Assembly (NCBI GenBank): GCA_017999075.1
Contig: JAGOBX010000116.1
Location: 1-9,014, forward strand
From: JAGOBX01 sp017999075 [NCBI: Candidatus Babelota bacterium]
GTDB taxonomy: Bacteria; JAGOBX01
Direction: 5' to 3'
DNA length: 9,014 nt
A model generated the notes under the pieces. It had not been told where the DNA came from. It saw nothing but the letters and a program-made list of their open reading frames with translations, and ran no database searches. A program made the translations under genes and the position numbers. Position 1 is the stretch's first letter. Each line of letters begins with the position of its first letter. Below, one piece after another: positions 6,201 through 9,014 of the stretch.

Positions 6201-8884
6201 GAGTCGGAAGTATAAAAATAATTATATCGGAAATCGTATTGAGTATCACAACTGTTATATACTACAGAATCAGGATATGCCAGTGAGCCACGCCAGTTAT
6301 TTCTCAAAAAAGTATCACTGTTTGAAGTGGATGAAGTTATTGTATCTGACGCAATATATAAAGCGTACATCTGGTTTGAATCAACTGTATTCTGAGAAAA
6401 ATAGTTATTGCTTGAATTTCTCAAATAAATTCCATAACCTTCTGTTCCACTATTTCCTTTTATTGTATTGTTCACAAATTCGTTATTATCTGTATAATTA
6501 GCATAAATTCCTTTACCATAATTATAGCTTATATTATTTTCAATAAAATAATTATATCTGCTTCCTATATAAAAATTTATTCCTCCAAGCGTATTATAAA
6601 CACATTGATTTTTTGACAGTGTGTTTCCATAAGAATTTGTGCTGTCAAAATAGAATGCATAATTATTATTAGAAACTAAATTTTCCGAAAATGTGTTGTA
6701 GTATGACAGTACATTGCACCCGTTCTCAAGGTTATCAATAATTTTATTGTTAGAAAATGTATTGTAAGATGAAGGACTCTGAATAGATATTCCGGTAAAA
6801 TTAAGTTTAATAATTGAATTGGTTATATTATTGTTTTTACATCCTGTTGCCAGATAAATTCCATACCAGTTATTAAACAAATAACAATTTTTTATAGTAG
6901 CCAAGTCAGAATTCTGAAAATAAAATGCTCCGCCGCTTGCCGCCCAGCTTCCGCAATAATCTACCATAACATCTTCTATAAGTGCAGAATCTACTGTTGT
7001 TTCAAAATAAATACCTCTGTAACATTCTGTAATCCGTAATTTTTTTACTGTTAAATATTTCCTGTTTTTAGCATAAATTCCATTCAATGAAGTTACTGTT
7101 GAGTCGCCTGGAGGATCAATAATAGTCAAATTCGAATCAGCTCCTATCAAAGAAATACAATCAGTATCTACGGTTATTGTTTCAGAATATGTTCCAGCAT
7201 AAATATAAACAGTATCTCCTGATCGCATTTTTGATAATGCTTTAGATATGGTCTGATACGGCGAATCTTCAGATCCGTCGTTCAATATATTATTTCCTGT
7301 ATCGCAGCTGACATACCATTTTGGCCCGCTATATTCAGGAATAACAGCAAATGTCTCAGATGCTGACCACTGAGATCTCATAAATCCGCCATCAACCGCC
7401 TGAACACTCCAATAATATGTGCCTATAGGCAAATTTTTAAATATTGCAAATGTGCAATTCTGAACATTCCCAAATAATACATTTGATACCGAATCATTTG
7501 AATCACTGTCTGATGCAGAAATCTGACAGCCCTGATATGAAGTTCCAAGCATAACATTATAAGTCATAATTTTTGAAGGCGTAGTGTCAGTTGTTACATC
7601 TGACCATTGTAATATAACGCTTGAACCGGATAAAAAATTAACTTCGTTAGGAGTTGTTAAAACCGGGGCTGCAGGTCTGATATTTGCCGGAGCCAATCCG
7701 TCATTTCGGTATAAATTTGATACCGAAATTCCTCCTGACAATCCTGTCACAAGAAAATCAAGATCTCCGTCATTATCATAGTCGCCTATATCTGAAGCTC
7801 CATATTCTATTCCCGTAATTCCAGCGCCGGCATCCGTAAATATTCCGCTTCCGTTGTTTTTATATATTTTAGCAAGAATTGTAAAGGTGTCATTCCCAGT
7901 AACCATAATATCCAGATCTCCGTCATTATCATAATCTCCTGTTTTTACTGACGCAAATGTTACTCCTAAATTAACTCCCATAGGTTCTGTAAAATTACTA
8001 AATGTCCCGGTACCATTTATATTCATATATATTATAAATCTTACATTGCCTGAGCCTTCTCCTGTCAGAACTAAATCTATATATCCGTCATTATTATAAT
8101 CGCCAGATGTTAAACAAGGATGCACCAACCCTTCATTGGCTCCCATTGGTTCATGAACATTAGTAAAAGTATTATCTCCATTATTTCTATAAATTATAAA
8201 CCTGTTCGCTAATTCATTGTCTCCGGAGATTGCTATGTCTATATCCCCGTCATTATCGTAATCAAAACATTGTATTGATGAATTTGATACTCCTGTAGTT
8301 GAACCCATAGGCTGAGTCTGAATCGTAAATGTTGAATTCCCGTTATTTTTAAAAATTATAAATCTTGCATATATTTCATCATAACCTGTAGCAGCTAAAT
8401 CTAATAAACCATCATTATCAAAATCCGCCCATTGTATCGAAGATGTGGATAATCCTGCATTAACACCCATTGGTTCATTGATGTTCGTAAATGTGTGATT
8501 TCCGTTATTTCTATAAATTATCAAACGGCTGTATGTTCCGTCATACCCTGAAAATGCCAGATCAAGATCTCCGTCATTATCATAATCCCCCCATGCTAAA
8601 GACGAATAATCGCACGCAACCAATCCTGCACTTATATCTGTAAATGTTCCGGTTCCGTCATTTCTGTATATCTTGCTGATTCTTACTCCGCTGTCAGAAC
8701 CGCTTAAAGCTATATCCAGATCTCCGTCATTATCATAATCGCCAAAAACCACAGAACTTGCACCCACATTTGCAATCGATGCGCCAATATTTGTCCAGCC
8801 TGCTTCAATTCTGCTGTTCTGACTCAATACAAAAAAATATAAAAAAAATATTATTATAAATTTAAAATTATAAATTTGTTTCAT
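1..8884 (-). CDS. Giant secreted modular protein: FG-GAP propeller, four beta-helix/Fn3 units, Ig-like repeats (C-terminus outside window)
   Basis: One uninterrupted minus-strand frame runs from the ATG at 8884-8882 to the left edge, giving 2961 complete codons with no in-frame stop. The ATG is preceded by AGGA at 9-base spacing, followed directly by a signal peptide, and the frame is closed upstream by a TAA at 8905-8903. Domain order is signal peptide, seven FG-GAP calcium repeats, an Fn3-like domain, four right-handed beta-helices alternating with four Fn3 domains, and two Ig-like repeats. This predicts an exported, calcium-binding surface or extracellular protein. Ligand binding or adhesion is inferred from the families; no enzyme active site was recognised. 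The helix-Fn3 units are related by duplication, two of them still about 88% identical in DNA over 390 bases. The end of the protein, which would show how it is anchored or sorted (for example a type IX secretion tail or membrane anchor), is not visible. The frame is certain; the specific function is unknown. Confidence 0.96.
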   Translation of the reverse strand, partial: MKQIYNFKFIIIFFLYFFVLSQNSRIEAGWTNIGASIANVGASSVVFGDYDNDGDLDIALSGSDSGVRISKIYRNDGTGTFTDISAGLVACDYSSLAWGDYDNDGDLDLAFSGYDGTYSRLIIYRNNGNHTFTNINEPMGVNAGLSTSSIQWADFDNDGLLDLAATGYDEIYARFIIFKNNGNSTFTIQTQPMGSTTGVSNSSIQCFDYDNDGDIDIAISGDNELANRFIIYRNNGDNTFTNVHEPMGANEGLVHPCLTSGDYNNDGYIDLVLTGEGSGNVRFIIYMNINGTGTFSNFTEPMGVNLGVTFASVKTGDYDNDGDLDIMVTGNDTFTILAKIYKNNGSGIFTDAGAGITGIEYGASDIGDYDNDGDLDFLVTGLSGGISVSNLYRNDGLAPANIRPAAPVLTTPNEVNFLSGSSVILQWSDVTTDTTPSKIMTYNVMLGTSYQGCQISASDSDSNDSVSNVLFGNVQNCTFAIFKNLPIGTYYWSVQAVDGGFMRSQWSASETFAVIPEYSGPKWYVSCDTGNNILNDGSEDSPYQTISKALSKMRSGDTVYIYAGTYSETITVDTDCISLIGADSNLTIIDPPGDSTVTSLNGIYAKNRKYLTVKKLRITECYRGIYFETTVDSALIEDVMVDYCGSWAASGGAFYFQNSDLATIKNCYLFNNWYGIYLATGCKNNNITNSIIKLNFTGISIQSPSSYNTFSNNKIIDNLENGCNVLSYYNTFSENLVSNNNYAFYFDSTNSYGNTLSKNQCVYNTLGGINFYIGSRYNYFIENNISYNYGKGIYANYTDNNEFVNNTIKGNSGTEGYGIYLRNSSNNYFSQNTVDSNQMYALYIASDTITSSTSNSDTFLRNNWRGSLAYPDSVVYNSCDTQYDFRYNYFYTSDSSSIASKIFGVNILSGSSYSVNWIPYRTSEIDTNQNVEFVAPAAPVFIDADTFGLMNIKWQKPSVYENGSLLSGAAPILGYRLYRTTNPVGISDWESYLIYTNNDAEDTDYVDTGITFGETYYYRIVSYNSHISGGIEYQNRSWYSDTKCLTAIFTDTSGPNNWYVNITTGDTNNSGLTEAAPKKYIRNITGWSGTGFLTTGDTINIAAGIYPETVVIGVNNIAIIGTDSSSTIIDPPGDSSVTTLYGIYANGKNNMFITNLKIKDCYSGIYFYNTDSSVIENNTIENCGNSILSGAGIDLYSSDSNIIRKNSFKNNIDAAKSDYSSSNTFSENVFEGNQEGVIVFTSDTIGVLKNTFLNSLNFGLNITNGTSCIISGNKFVDGIVAIMASNAETCIITNNLISNFNSGGLNMMKSARNDISYNTFTLNACGIYIIDTSTYNFVAENYITSNDFGILLQKSCSNTISANNVTLNQAGIKIDTSQSNIFVENECSNNTENGFLIQSSDYNSFSRNLILNNTKNGFYVYNSNGNMFFQNNIELNGWHAVYITGTSSSDIFQKNNFKTGAVYTDSMVYNASSNSLDFSYNYWTTTDSAVLSQKIKGAYSQYVNWVPYRTSAIDTFLGSDTKAPAVPVILSADSSAGGQIYLVWSKPVFDEDSSILTGISGYRLYRNIQPEADDWEQYLIFNSINSEDTDYIDTDIIIGQTYYYRVIAYDSHVTGNTVYYNRSWYSGIYTAVGAMSEYSGDVYYVSSSLGADTYNGSSGYPFRTITKALSKCVSGNTVQIAAGTYAETVVIDTDKISIIGADSSLTIIDPPGDSSVTTLYGIYANTKNNLRIENLRITDCYRGIFFDNVDSSVIARVAIDFTNNGVDYEGAIYLYNGSDSNFIFQNMTSENNVNAIVILNSDKNYISNNNLYNNISSSIWLNGSDSNYINDNICLNNLSSGITLWNSVNNIIKNNRCFNNLNKGFRLYNNSSYNILENNNSINNGDGYEISTSSNSNILQNNIADSNTGRGIEISSSSKFCTVYNNILKNNIGDGIKLISNVFNNTIDSNLVYSNKSVGIYLQSTNSNYITNNIIYDNSNNGFHCWISDSEYISGNKSYNNLRGYFVIGSNNCILINNIGKNNNSYGFDISSSENIIINNNLSSNNISSNGQGFYINSSNNIYFSQNTADSNFKYGFYISGTSSFDTFVKNNFIPSLVNPDFAVYNACDTEFDFRNNYWSTTDSAAIANKIKGTYSNKILWSPFRTTMIDTAIGADTVAPAAPSFVNADTSLFGQINLSWTKPALDENGVALGVGDSHFSGYRLYRAQSTECRDDGDTDDWEMFLIFDTNNTSDTDYTDTNIVTGETYYYRIVAYDSHITDGRQFYNRSWYSNIFNAKNIMSPEYYGPKWYVNDTSTVNDIFCISMGNNLTGNGSETFPFRSIEKALSMAKSWDTIFIDAGIYSETVVIDTDGISLIGADSTLTIIDPPGDSNITSLYGIYSEEKNNLQISNIKIIGCYYGMSFNSVNYSLINNLHLYENQTGVALIGKSYYLDVFGNWKGGPSSDNGIKNCFFFKNNQGIQVLMTSKNNLISDNIFQNNFSFGIYLNGWSDSNTVRNNIFNYSDGVALTHCSKNLIFNNISSNNKIGFYIFGSDSNILISNYSLNAANYVFFIDSSAYNYFAQNTVDSNVKYGFYIKGNSYSDIFNFNNWKGGAVNPDSAVYIAGDTYFDFRYNYWNISDSALIKKKIVGNGAVWSPFRTSVIDTAISADTVAPATPSFVSADTSLFGQINLRWTKPTFDENGISLGVGDNQLAGYRLYRVKSTECRDDGDTDDWEVFLIFDTNNTSDTDYTDTNIVAGETYYYRIISYDSHITDGRQFYNRSWYSGSYEVVLPKIISDIKIIYPSIVIHDTITQIITVSGTTANTQSGDTIVIYTFSSGDTSGIPTVNSIIYLTGINSNFSGTVSLSGLGDSIVTKLTNTSGNSYYDTINVNYYKMSSIKITYPVITDTVTQNVIVSGTTLNSLIYDTVTLYVNGVIQNISLVTGTNGSWSGTAALTKTGDIVCVKLTDRFGINAYDTI
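254..556 (-). other. Bacterial Ig-like repeat 1 (residues 2777-2877)
   Basis: After a short linker (YEVVLPK) comes a domain with the pattern I-K-I-x-Y-P, then DTITQIITVSGTTANTQSGD, then a strand FSGTVSLSGLGD and the ending YYDTINVNYYK. The same pattern recurs in the next domain, which marks it as an Ig-like repeat (P-x-x-x-D-T-[IV]-T-Q-x-[IV]-x-V-S-G-T-T). Such repeats usually form stalks or mediate export in surface proteins. The exact family (Big, or glucodextranase B-like) is not certain from sequence reading alone. Confidence 0.65.
584..928 (-). other. Fibronectin-III domain 5 (residues 2653-2767)
   Basis: It begins VAPATPSFVSADTSLFGQ, has INLRWTKP, then GYRLYRVKSTECRDDGDTDD, and closes GETYYYRIISYDSHITDG and NRSWYSG. 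By my count it differs from domain 4 and its short upstream linker at about 19 of 126 residues, with no length change, and is the younger type of Fn3 in this protein. It joins the last beta-helix to the Ig-like tail. Confidence 0.9.
590..979 (-). repeat. Long internal direct repeat, copy 1 (Fn3-5 with flanks)
   Basis: This 390-base block lines up without any gap with 2075-2464, offset exactly 1485 bases. I count about 45 differences by hand, roughly 88% identity. It covers the end of helix D, the linker and Fn3 domain 5 up to NRSWYS. The DNA-level similarity marks a fairly recent duplication of a helix-Fn3 unit, or later gene conversion between the two units. Confidence 0.9.
962..2020 (-). 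other. Right-handed parallel beta-helix D, the shortest (residues 2289-2641)
   Basis: It opens KWYVNDTSTVND, has an extra loop with GNNLTGNGSETFPF, then RSIEKALSMAKSWDTIFI and DAGIYSETVVI, followed by the TIIDPPGDS block. Only about nine coils follow before the common ending FDFRYNYWNISDSALIKKKI and VWSPFRT. The loop around SYYLDVFGNWKGGPSSDNG breaks the coil pattern and may be an insertion or a decayed coil. A run of nine adenines on the coding strand (1010-1002) encodes the lysines near the end. Confidence 0.88.
1742..1858 (-). repeat. Helix-start repeat, copy D (residues 2343-2381)
   Basis: This is the fourth copy, 1974 bases from copy C. It encodes TIIDPPGDSNITSLYGIY. The four copies define the fixed N-terminal cap of the helix cassette. 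Confidence 0.88.
2069..2413 (-). other. Fibronectin-III domain 4 (residues 2158-2272)
   Basis: It begins VAPAAPSFVNADTSLFGQ, with the core tryptophan in INLSWTKP, then GYRLYRAQSTECRDDGDTDD, and closes GETYYYRIVAYDSHITDG and NRSWYS. It is nearly identical to domain 5, including the acidic insertion with a single cysteine (STECRDDGDTDDWE) that domains 2 and 3 lack. The two were therefore copied from each other after the older units had diverged. Confidence 0.9.
2075..2464 (-). repeat. Long internal direct repeat, copy 2 (Fn3-4 with flanks)
   Basis: This is the partner of 590-979. It covers the end of helix C, the linker and Fn3 domain 4. The acidic segment STECRDDGDTDDWE is unchanged in protein although the DNA differs at several silent positions, which suggests selection to keep the protein sequence. 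Confidence 0.9.
2447..3961 (-). other. Right-handed parallel beta-helix C, the longest (residues 1642-2146)
   Basis: It opens VYYVSSSLGADTYNGSSG, then PFRTITKALSKCVSGNTVQI and AAGTYAETVVI, and carries the TIIDPPGDS block. About fourteen consecutive coils follow, mostly 22-24 residues, with strong asparagine and serine stacking (for example NYISNNNLYNN and NILQNNIADSNTGRGIEI). It ends EFDFRNNYWSTTDSAAIANKI and LWSPFRT. This is the most AT-rich coding stretch of the window (about 2640-3560), because Asn, Ile, Tyr and Lys codons dominate. The regular coil length suggests expansion by coil duplication. Confidence 0.9.
3716..3832 (-). repeat. Helix-start repeat, copy C (residues 1685-1723)
   Basis: This is the third copy, 1737 bases from copy B. 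It encodes TIIDPPGDSSVTTLYGIY, which in copy B is unchanged in protein, pointing to strong constraint at this position of the helix. Confidence 0.88.
4007..4321 (-). other. Fibronectin-III domain 3 (residues 1522-1626)
   Basis: It begins KAPAVPVILSADSSAGG, with the core tryptophan in IYLVWSKP, then GYRLYRNIQPEADDWEQYL, and closes with GQTYYYRVIAYDSHVTG and NRSWYSG. It has the same plan as domains 2, 4 and 5 and connects helix B to helix C. Like domain 2, it lacks the longer acidic insertion seen after RLYR in domains 4 and 5. Confidence 0.88.
4355..5716 (-). other. Right-handed parallel beta-helix B (residues 1057-1510)
   Basis: It opens with NWYVNITTGDTNNSG and AAPKKYIRNI, then GDTINIAAGIYPETVVI and the TIIDPPGDS block. 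About fourteen coils of 21-25 residues follow, each with an N-x-[FI]-x-x-N-x-[IF]-x-x-N pattern and a G-[IF]-x-[IVL] strand, for example NTISANNVTLNQAGIKI. It ends LDFSYNYWTTTDSAVLSQKI and VNWVPYRT. The lead-in differs from the other helices in having no KALS motif (KKYIRNITGWSG instead), so the start has diverged while the core is intact. Confidence 0.88.
5453..5569 (-). repeat. Helix-start repeat, copy B (residues 1106-1144)
   Basis: This is the second copy of the 117-base helix-start block, 1620 bases from copy A. It keeps TIIDPPGDS and TLYGIY. Its DNA is closest to copy C, sharing for example the stretch ATAAATCCCGTAAAGCGT on the plus strand. Confidence 0.88.
5765..6085 (-). other. Fibronectin-III domain 2 (residues 934-1040)
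   Basis: This Fn3 domain begins VAPAAPVFIDAD, has the core tryptophan in MNIKWQKP, the tyrosine strand GYRLYRTTNP, and the closing strand GETYYYRIVSYNSH followed by NRSWYS. The order and spacing are typical of Fn3. It links helix A to helix B and is the first of four related copies. It is shorter between RLYR and DWE than copies 4 and 5. Confidence 0.88.
6119..7321 (-). other. Right-handed parallel beta-helix A (residues 522-922)
   Basis: The domain opens with KWYVSCDTG, then PYQTISKALSKMRSGDTVYI and AGTYSETITV, the usual start of DUF1565/NosD-type beta-helices. It continues with a conserved block containing TIIDPPGDS and then about ten coils of 22-26 residues rich in N, S and G, for example NTFSNNKIIDN and GIYLRNSSNNYFSQN. 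It closes with YDFRYNYFYTSDSSSIASKI and VNWIPYRT, related to the NYWGTTD..I ending typical of such helices. Its closing motif is the most divergent of the four (NYF instead of NYW). Related helices bind or cleave polysaccharides; I see no recognisable catalytic residues, so binding is the safer reading. Confidence 0.88.
7073..7189 (-). repeat. Helix-start repeat, copy A (residues 566-604)
   Basis: A 117-base block is present near the start of all four beta-helices with no gaps between copies. It encodes the pattern Y-x-E-T-[IV]-x-[IV]-x-x-x-x-I-x-[IL]-I-G-[AT]-D-S, then TIIDPPGDS, then [VI]-T-[ST]-L-x-G-I-Y. Copy A has SLNGIY where the others have [ST]LYGIY. Confidence 0.88.
7343..7678 (-). 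other. Fibronectin-III-like domain 1 (residues 403-514)
   Basis: The domain begins RPAAPVLTTP, has the core tryptophan in VILQWSD, and ends with the strand GTYYWSVQAVDGGF followed by SQWS. This Fn3-like type commonly follows FG-GAP repeats in large bacterial surface proteins. It is clearly different from the four later Fn3 domains, which end in YYYRI..YDSH...NRSWYS, so it is not part of the duplicated helix-Fn3 unit. It probably acts as a rigid spacer between the propeller and the first beta-helix. Confidence 0.8.
7679..8800 (-). other. Seven FG-GAP/VCBS calcium-binding repeats, predicted seven-bladed beta-propeller (residues 29-402)
   Basis: Seven copies of the acidic calcium-loop motif D-[YF]-[DN]-N-D-G-x-[LI]-D begin at residues 49, 100, 154, 208, 262, 317 and 368, a spacing of 51-55 residues. 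Each except the last is followed by a strand of the form I-Y-[RK]-N-[ND]-G-x-x-x-F-[TS], the FG-GAP/VCBS hallmark seen in integrin alpha chains and many bacterial surface proteins. Blades 2 to 5 also share an EPMG-type loop. Copy 3 reads DFDNDGLLD and copy 5 DYNNDGYID; both keep the main acidic ligands. Blade 7 ends after LYRNDG without the final F-T-[DN]-I strand. The mature N-terminus (GWTNIGASIA) resembles that strand and probably closes the ring. The role is likely ligand or surface binding with structural calcium; the ligand is not known. Confidence 0.92.
8801..8884 (-). other. Signal peptide (residues 1 to about 28)
   Basis: The N-terminus has lysines at positions 2 and 8, then a very hydrophobic core (FIIIFFLYFFVLS, residues 9-21), then a polar stretch (QNSRIEA) before the first propeller strand. 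This is the layout of a Sec signal peptide. Cleavage could fall after the serine near residue 21 or after the alanine at 28; I cannot choose. No cysteine follows the core, so a lipoprotein is unlikely. The T-rich DNA here follows from the Phe/Ile-rich core. Confidence 0.85.
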
Positions 8885-8893
8885 ATCATAAAT

Positions 8894-8897
8894 TCCT
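8894..8897 (-). promoter_or_regulatory. Shine-Dalgarno sequence of the giant gene
   Basis: AGGA on the minus strand (8897 to 8894) lies nine bases before the ATG at 8884. This supports that ATG over the out-of-frame ATG at 8889-8887, which is only four bases from the AGGA and leads to a stop after two codons. Confidence 0.75.
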
Positions 8898-8943
8898 GAC
8901 TTTTAAATTTTTTTTTGATAAAAATTATGCTTGTAAATATTTA

Positions 8944-8974
8944 ATTATAATTTGAATATTTCATTTTTATTATA
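8944..8974 (-). promoter_or_regulatory. Candidate -10 boxes for the giant gene
   Basis: Two perfect TATAAT hexamers lie on the minus strand, at 8974-8969 and 8949-8944, about 85 and 60 bases before the start codon. Neither has a good -35 box at 16-18 bases, and the region is extremely AT-rich, so chance matches are likely. The placement in the only non-coding stretch is what makes them worth noting. Confidence 0.35.
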
Positions 8975-8983
8975 ATCAATATT

Positions 8984-9013
8984 TTGACTGTCCTATTTTT
9001 TTAATCTTATACT
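8984..9013 (+). promoter_or_regulatory. Candidate rightward promoter for a divergent gene
   Basis: On the plus strand TTGACT (8984-8989) and TATACT (9008-9013) are separated by 18 bases. Each matches the sigma-70-type consensus at five of six positions. If real, it would start transcription just past the right edge, implying a neighbour divergent from the giant gene. No coding sequence for it is in view. Confidence 0.4.
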
Positions 9014-9014
9014 T

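Larger units (their letters stand above)
8885..9014. other. Intergenic leader region
   Basis: This AT-rich stretch of 130 bases holds the leader of the giant gene, its ribosome binding site and the candidate promoters. It includes a run of nine T on the plus strand (8908-8916). I see no gene, no convincing terminator hairpin and no riboswitch here. Confidence 0.7.

Noticed and set aside
6184-6501. Plus-strand open frame of 105 codons
   Set aside because: It lies entirely antisense to beta-helix A, has an Asn/Tyr/Leu/Ser-rich composition that mirrors the repetitive helix codons, and has no recognisable domain. It is a shadow of the real gene.
1-9014. CRISPR array
   Set aside because: The repeats are long, in-frame, divergent protein modules of 117-390 bases at 1.5-2 kb spacing, not short identical repeats with unique spacers.
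1-9014. tRNA, rRNA, insertion sequence or phage features
   Set aside because: The only non-coding stretch is 130 bases at the right end, and nothing in it resembles a tRNA fold, inverted repeat ends or an attachment site.

Overview
The window is almost entirely one gene. A single reading frame on the minus strand starts at an ATG whose first base is at 8884 and stays open, with no stop codon, to base 2, where the window cuts it off. I read every codon in this frame: 2961 codons are visible, and the C-terminus and stop lie beyond the left edge. Only about 130 bases at the right end (8885-9014) are non-coding.

The protein is a very large exported, modular surface or secreted protein. In order from the N-terminus it has: a signal peptide (about residues 1-28); seven FG-GAP/VCBS-type calcium-binding repeats, enough for one seven-bladed beta-propeller (about 29-402); a fibronectin-III-like domain of the 'YYWSVQAVD' type (403-514); then four right-handed parallel beta-helix domains (NosD / PbH1-like, with a DUF1565-like start), each followed by another fibronectin-III domain (helix A 522-922, Fn3-2 934-1040, helix B 1057-1510, Fn3-3 1522-1626, helix C 1642-2146, Fn3-4 2158-2272, helix D 2289-2641, Fn3-5 2653-2767); and finally two bacterial Ig-like repeats (2777-2877 and 2878 onward), the second cut by the window edge. 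The helix-plus-Fn3 units are internal duplications. The start and end of each helix are strongly conserved, while the number of coils between them varies from roughly nine to fourteen.

The DNA is strongly AT-rich. There is a normal Shine-Dalgarno AGGA nine bases before the start. Together with the signal peptide and domain set, this points to a bacterium. FG-GAP plus beta-helix plus Fn3 giants are common in uncultured, low-GC Gram-negative lineages, but the phylum cannot be decided from this window. The ligand is unknown. By family analogy the propeller and helices would bind carbohydrate or other surface ligands, with the Fn3/Ig domains acting as spacers. No catalytic domain, transport gene, RNA gene, CRISPR array or mobile element is visible.

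The right-hand intergenic stretch holds the leader of the giant gene with AT-rich -10-like sites, and a plausible promoter facing right (TTGACT, 18 bases, TATACT) that may serve a divergent gene outside the window. I see no evidence for a new multi-gene system. The interest lies in the internal architecture and duplication history of the giant protein.
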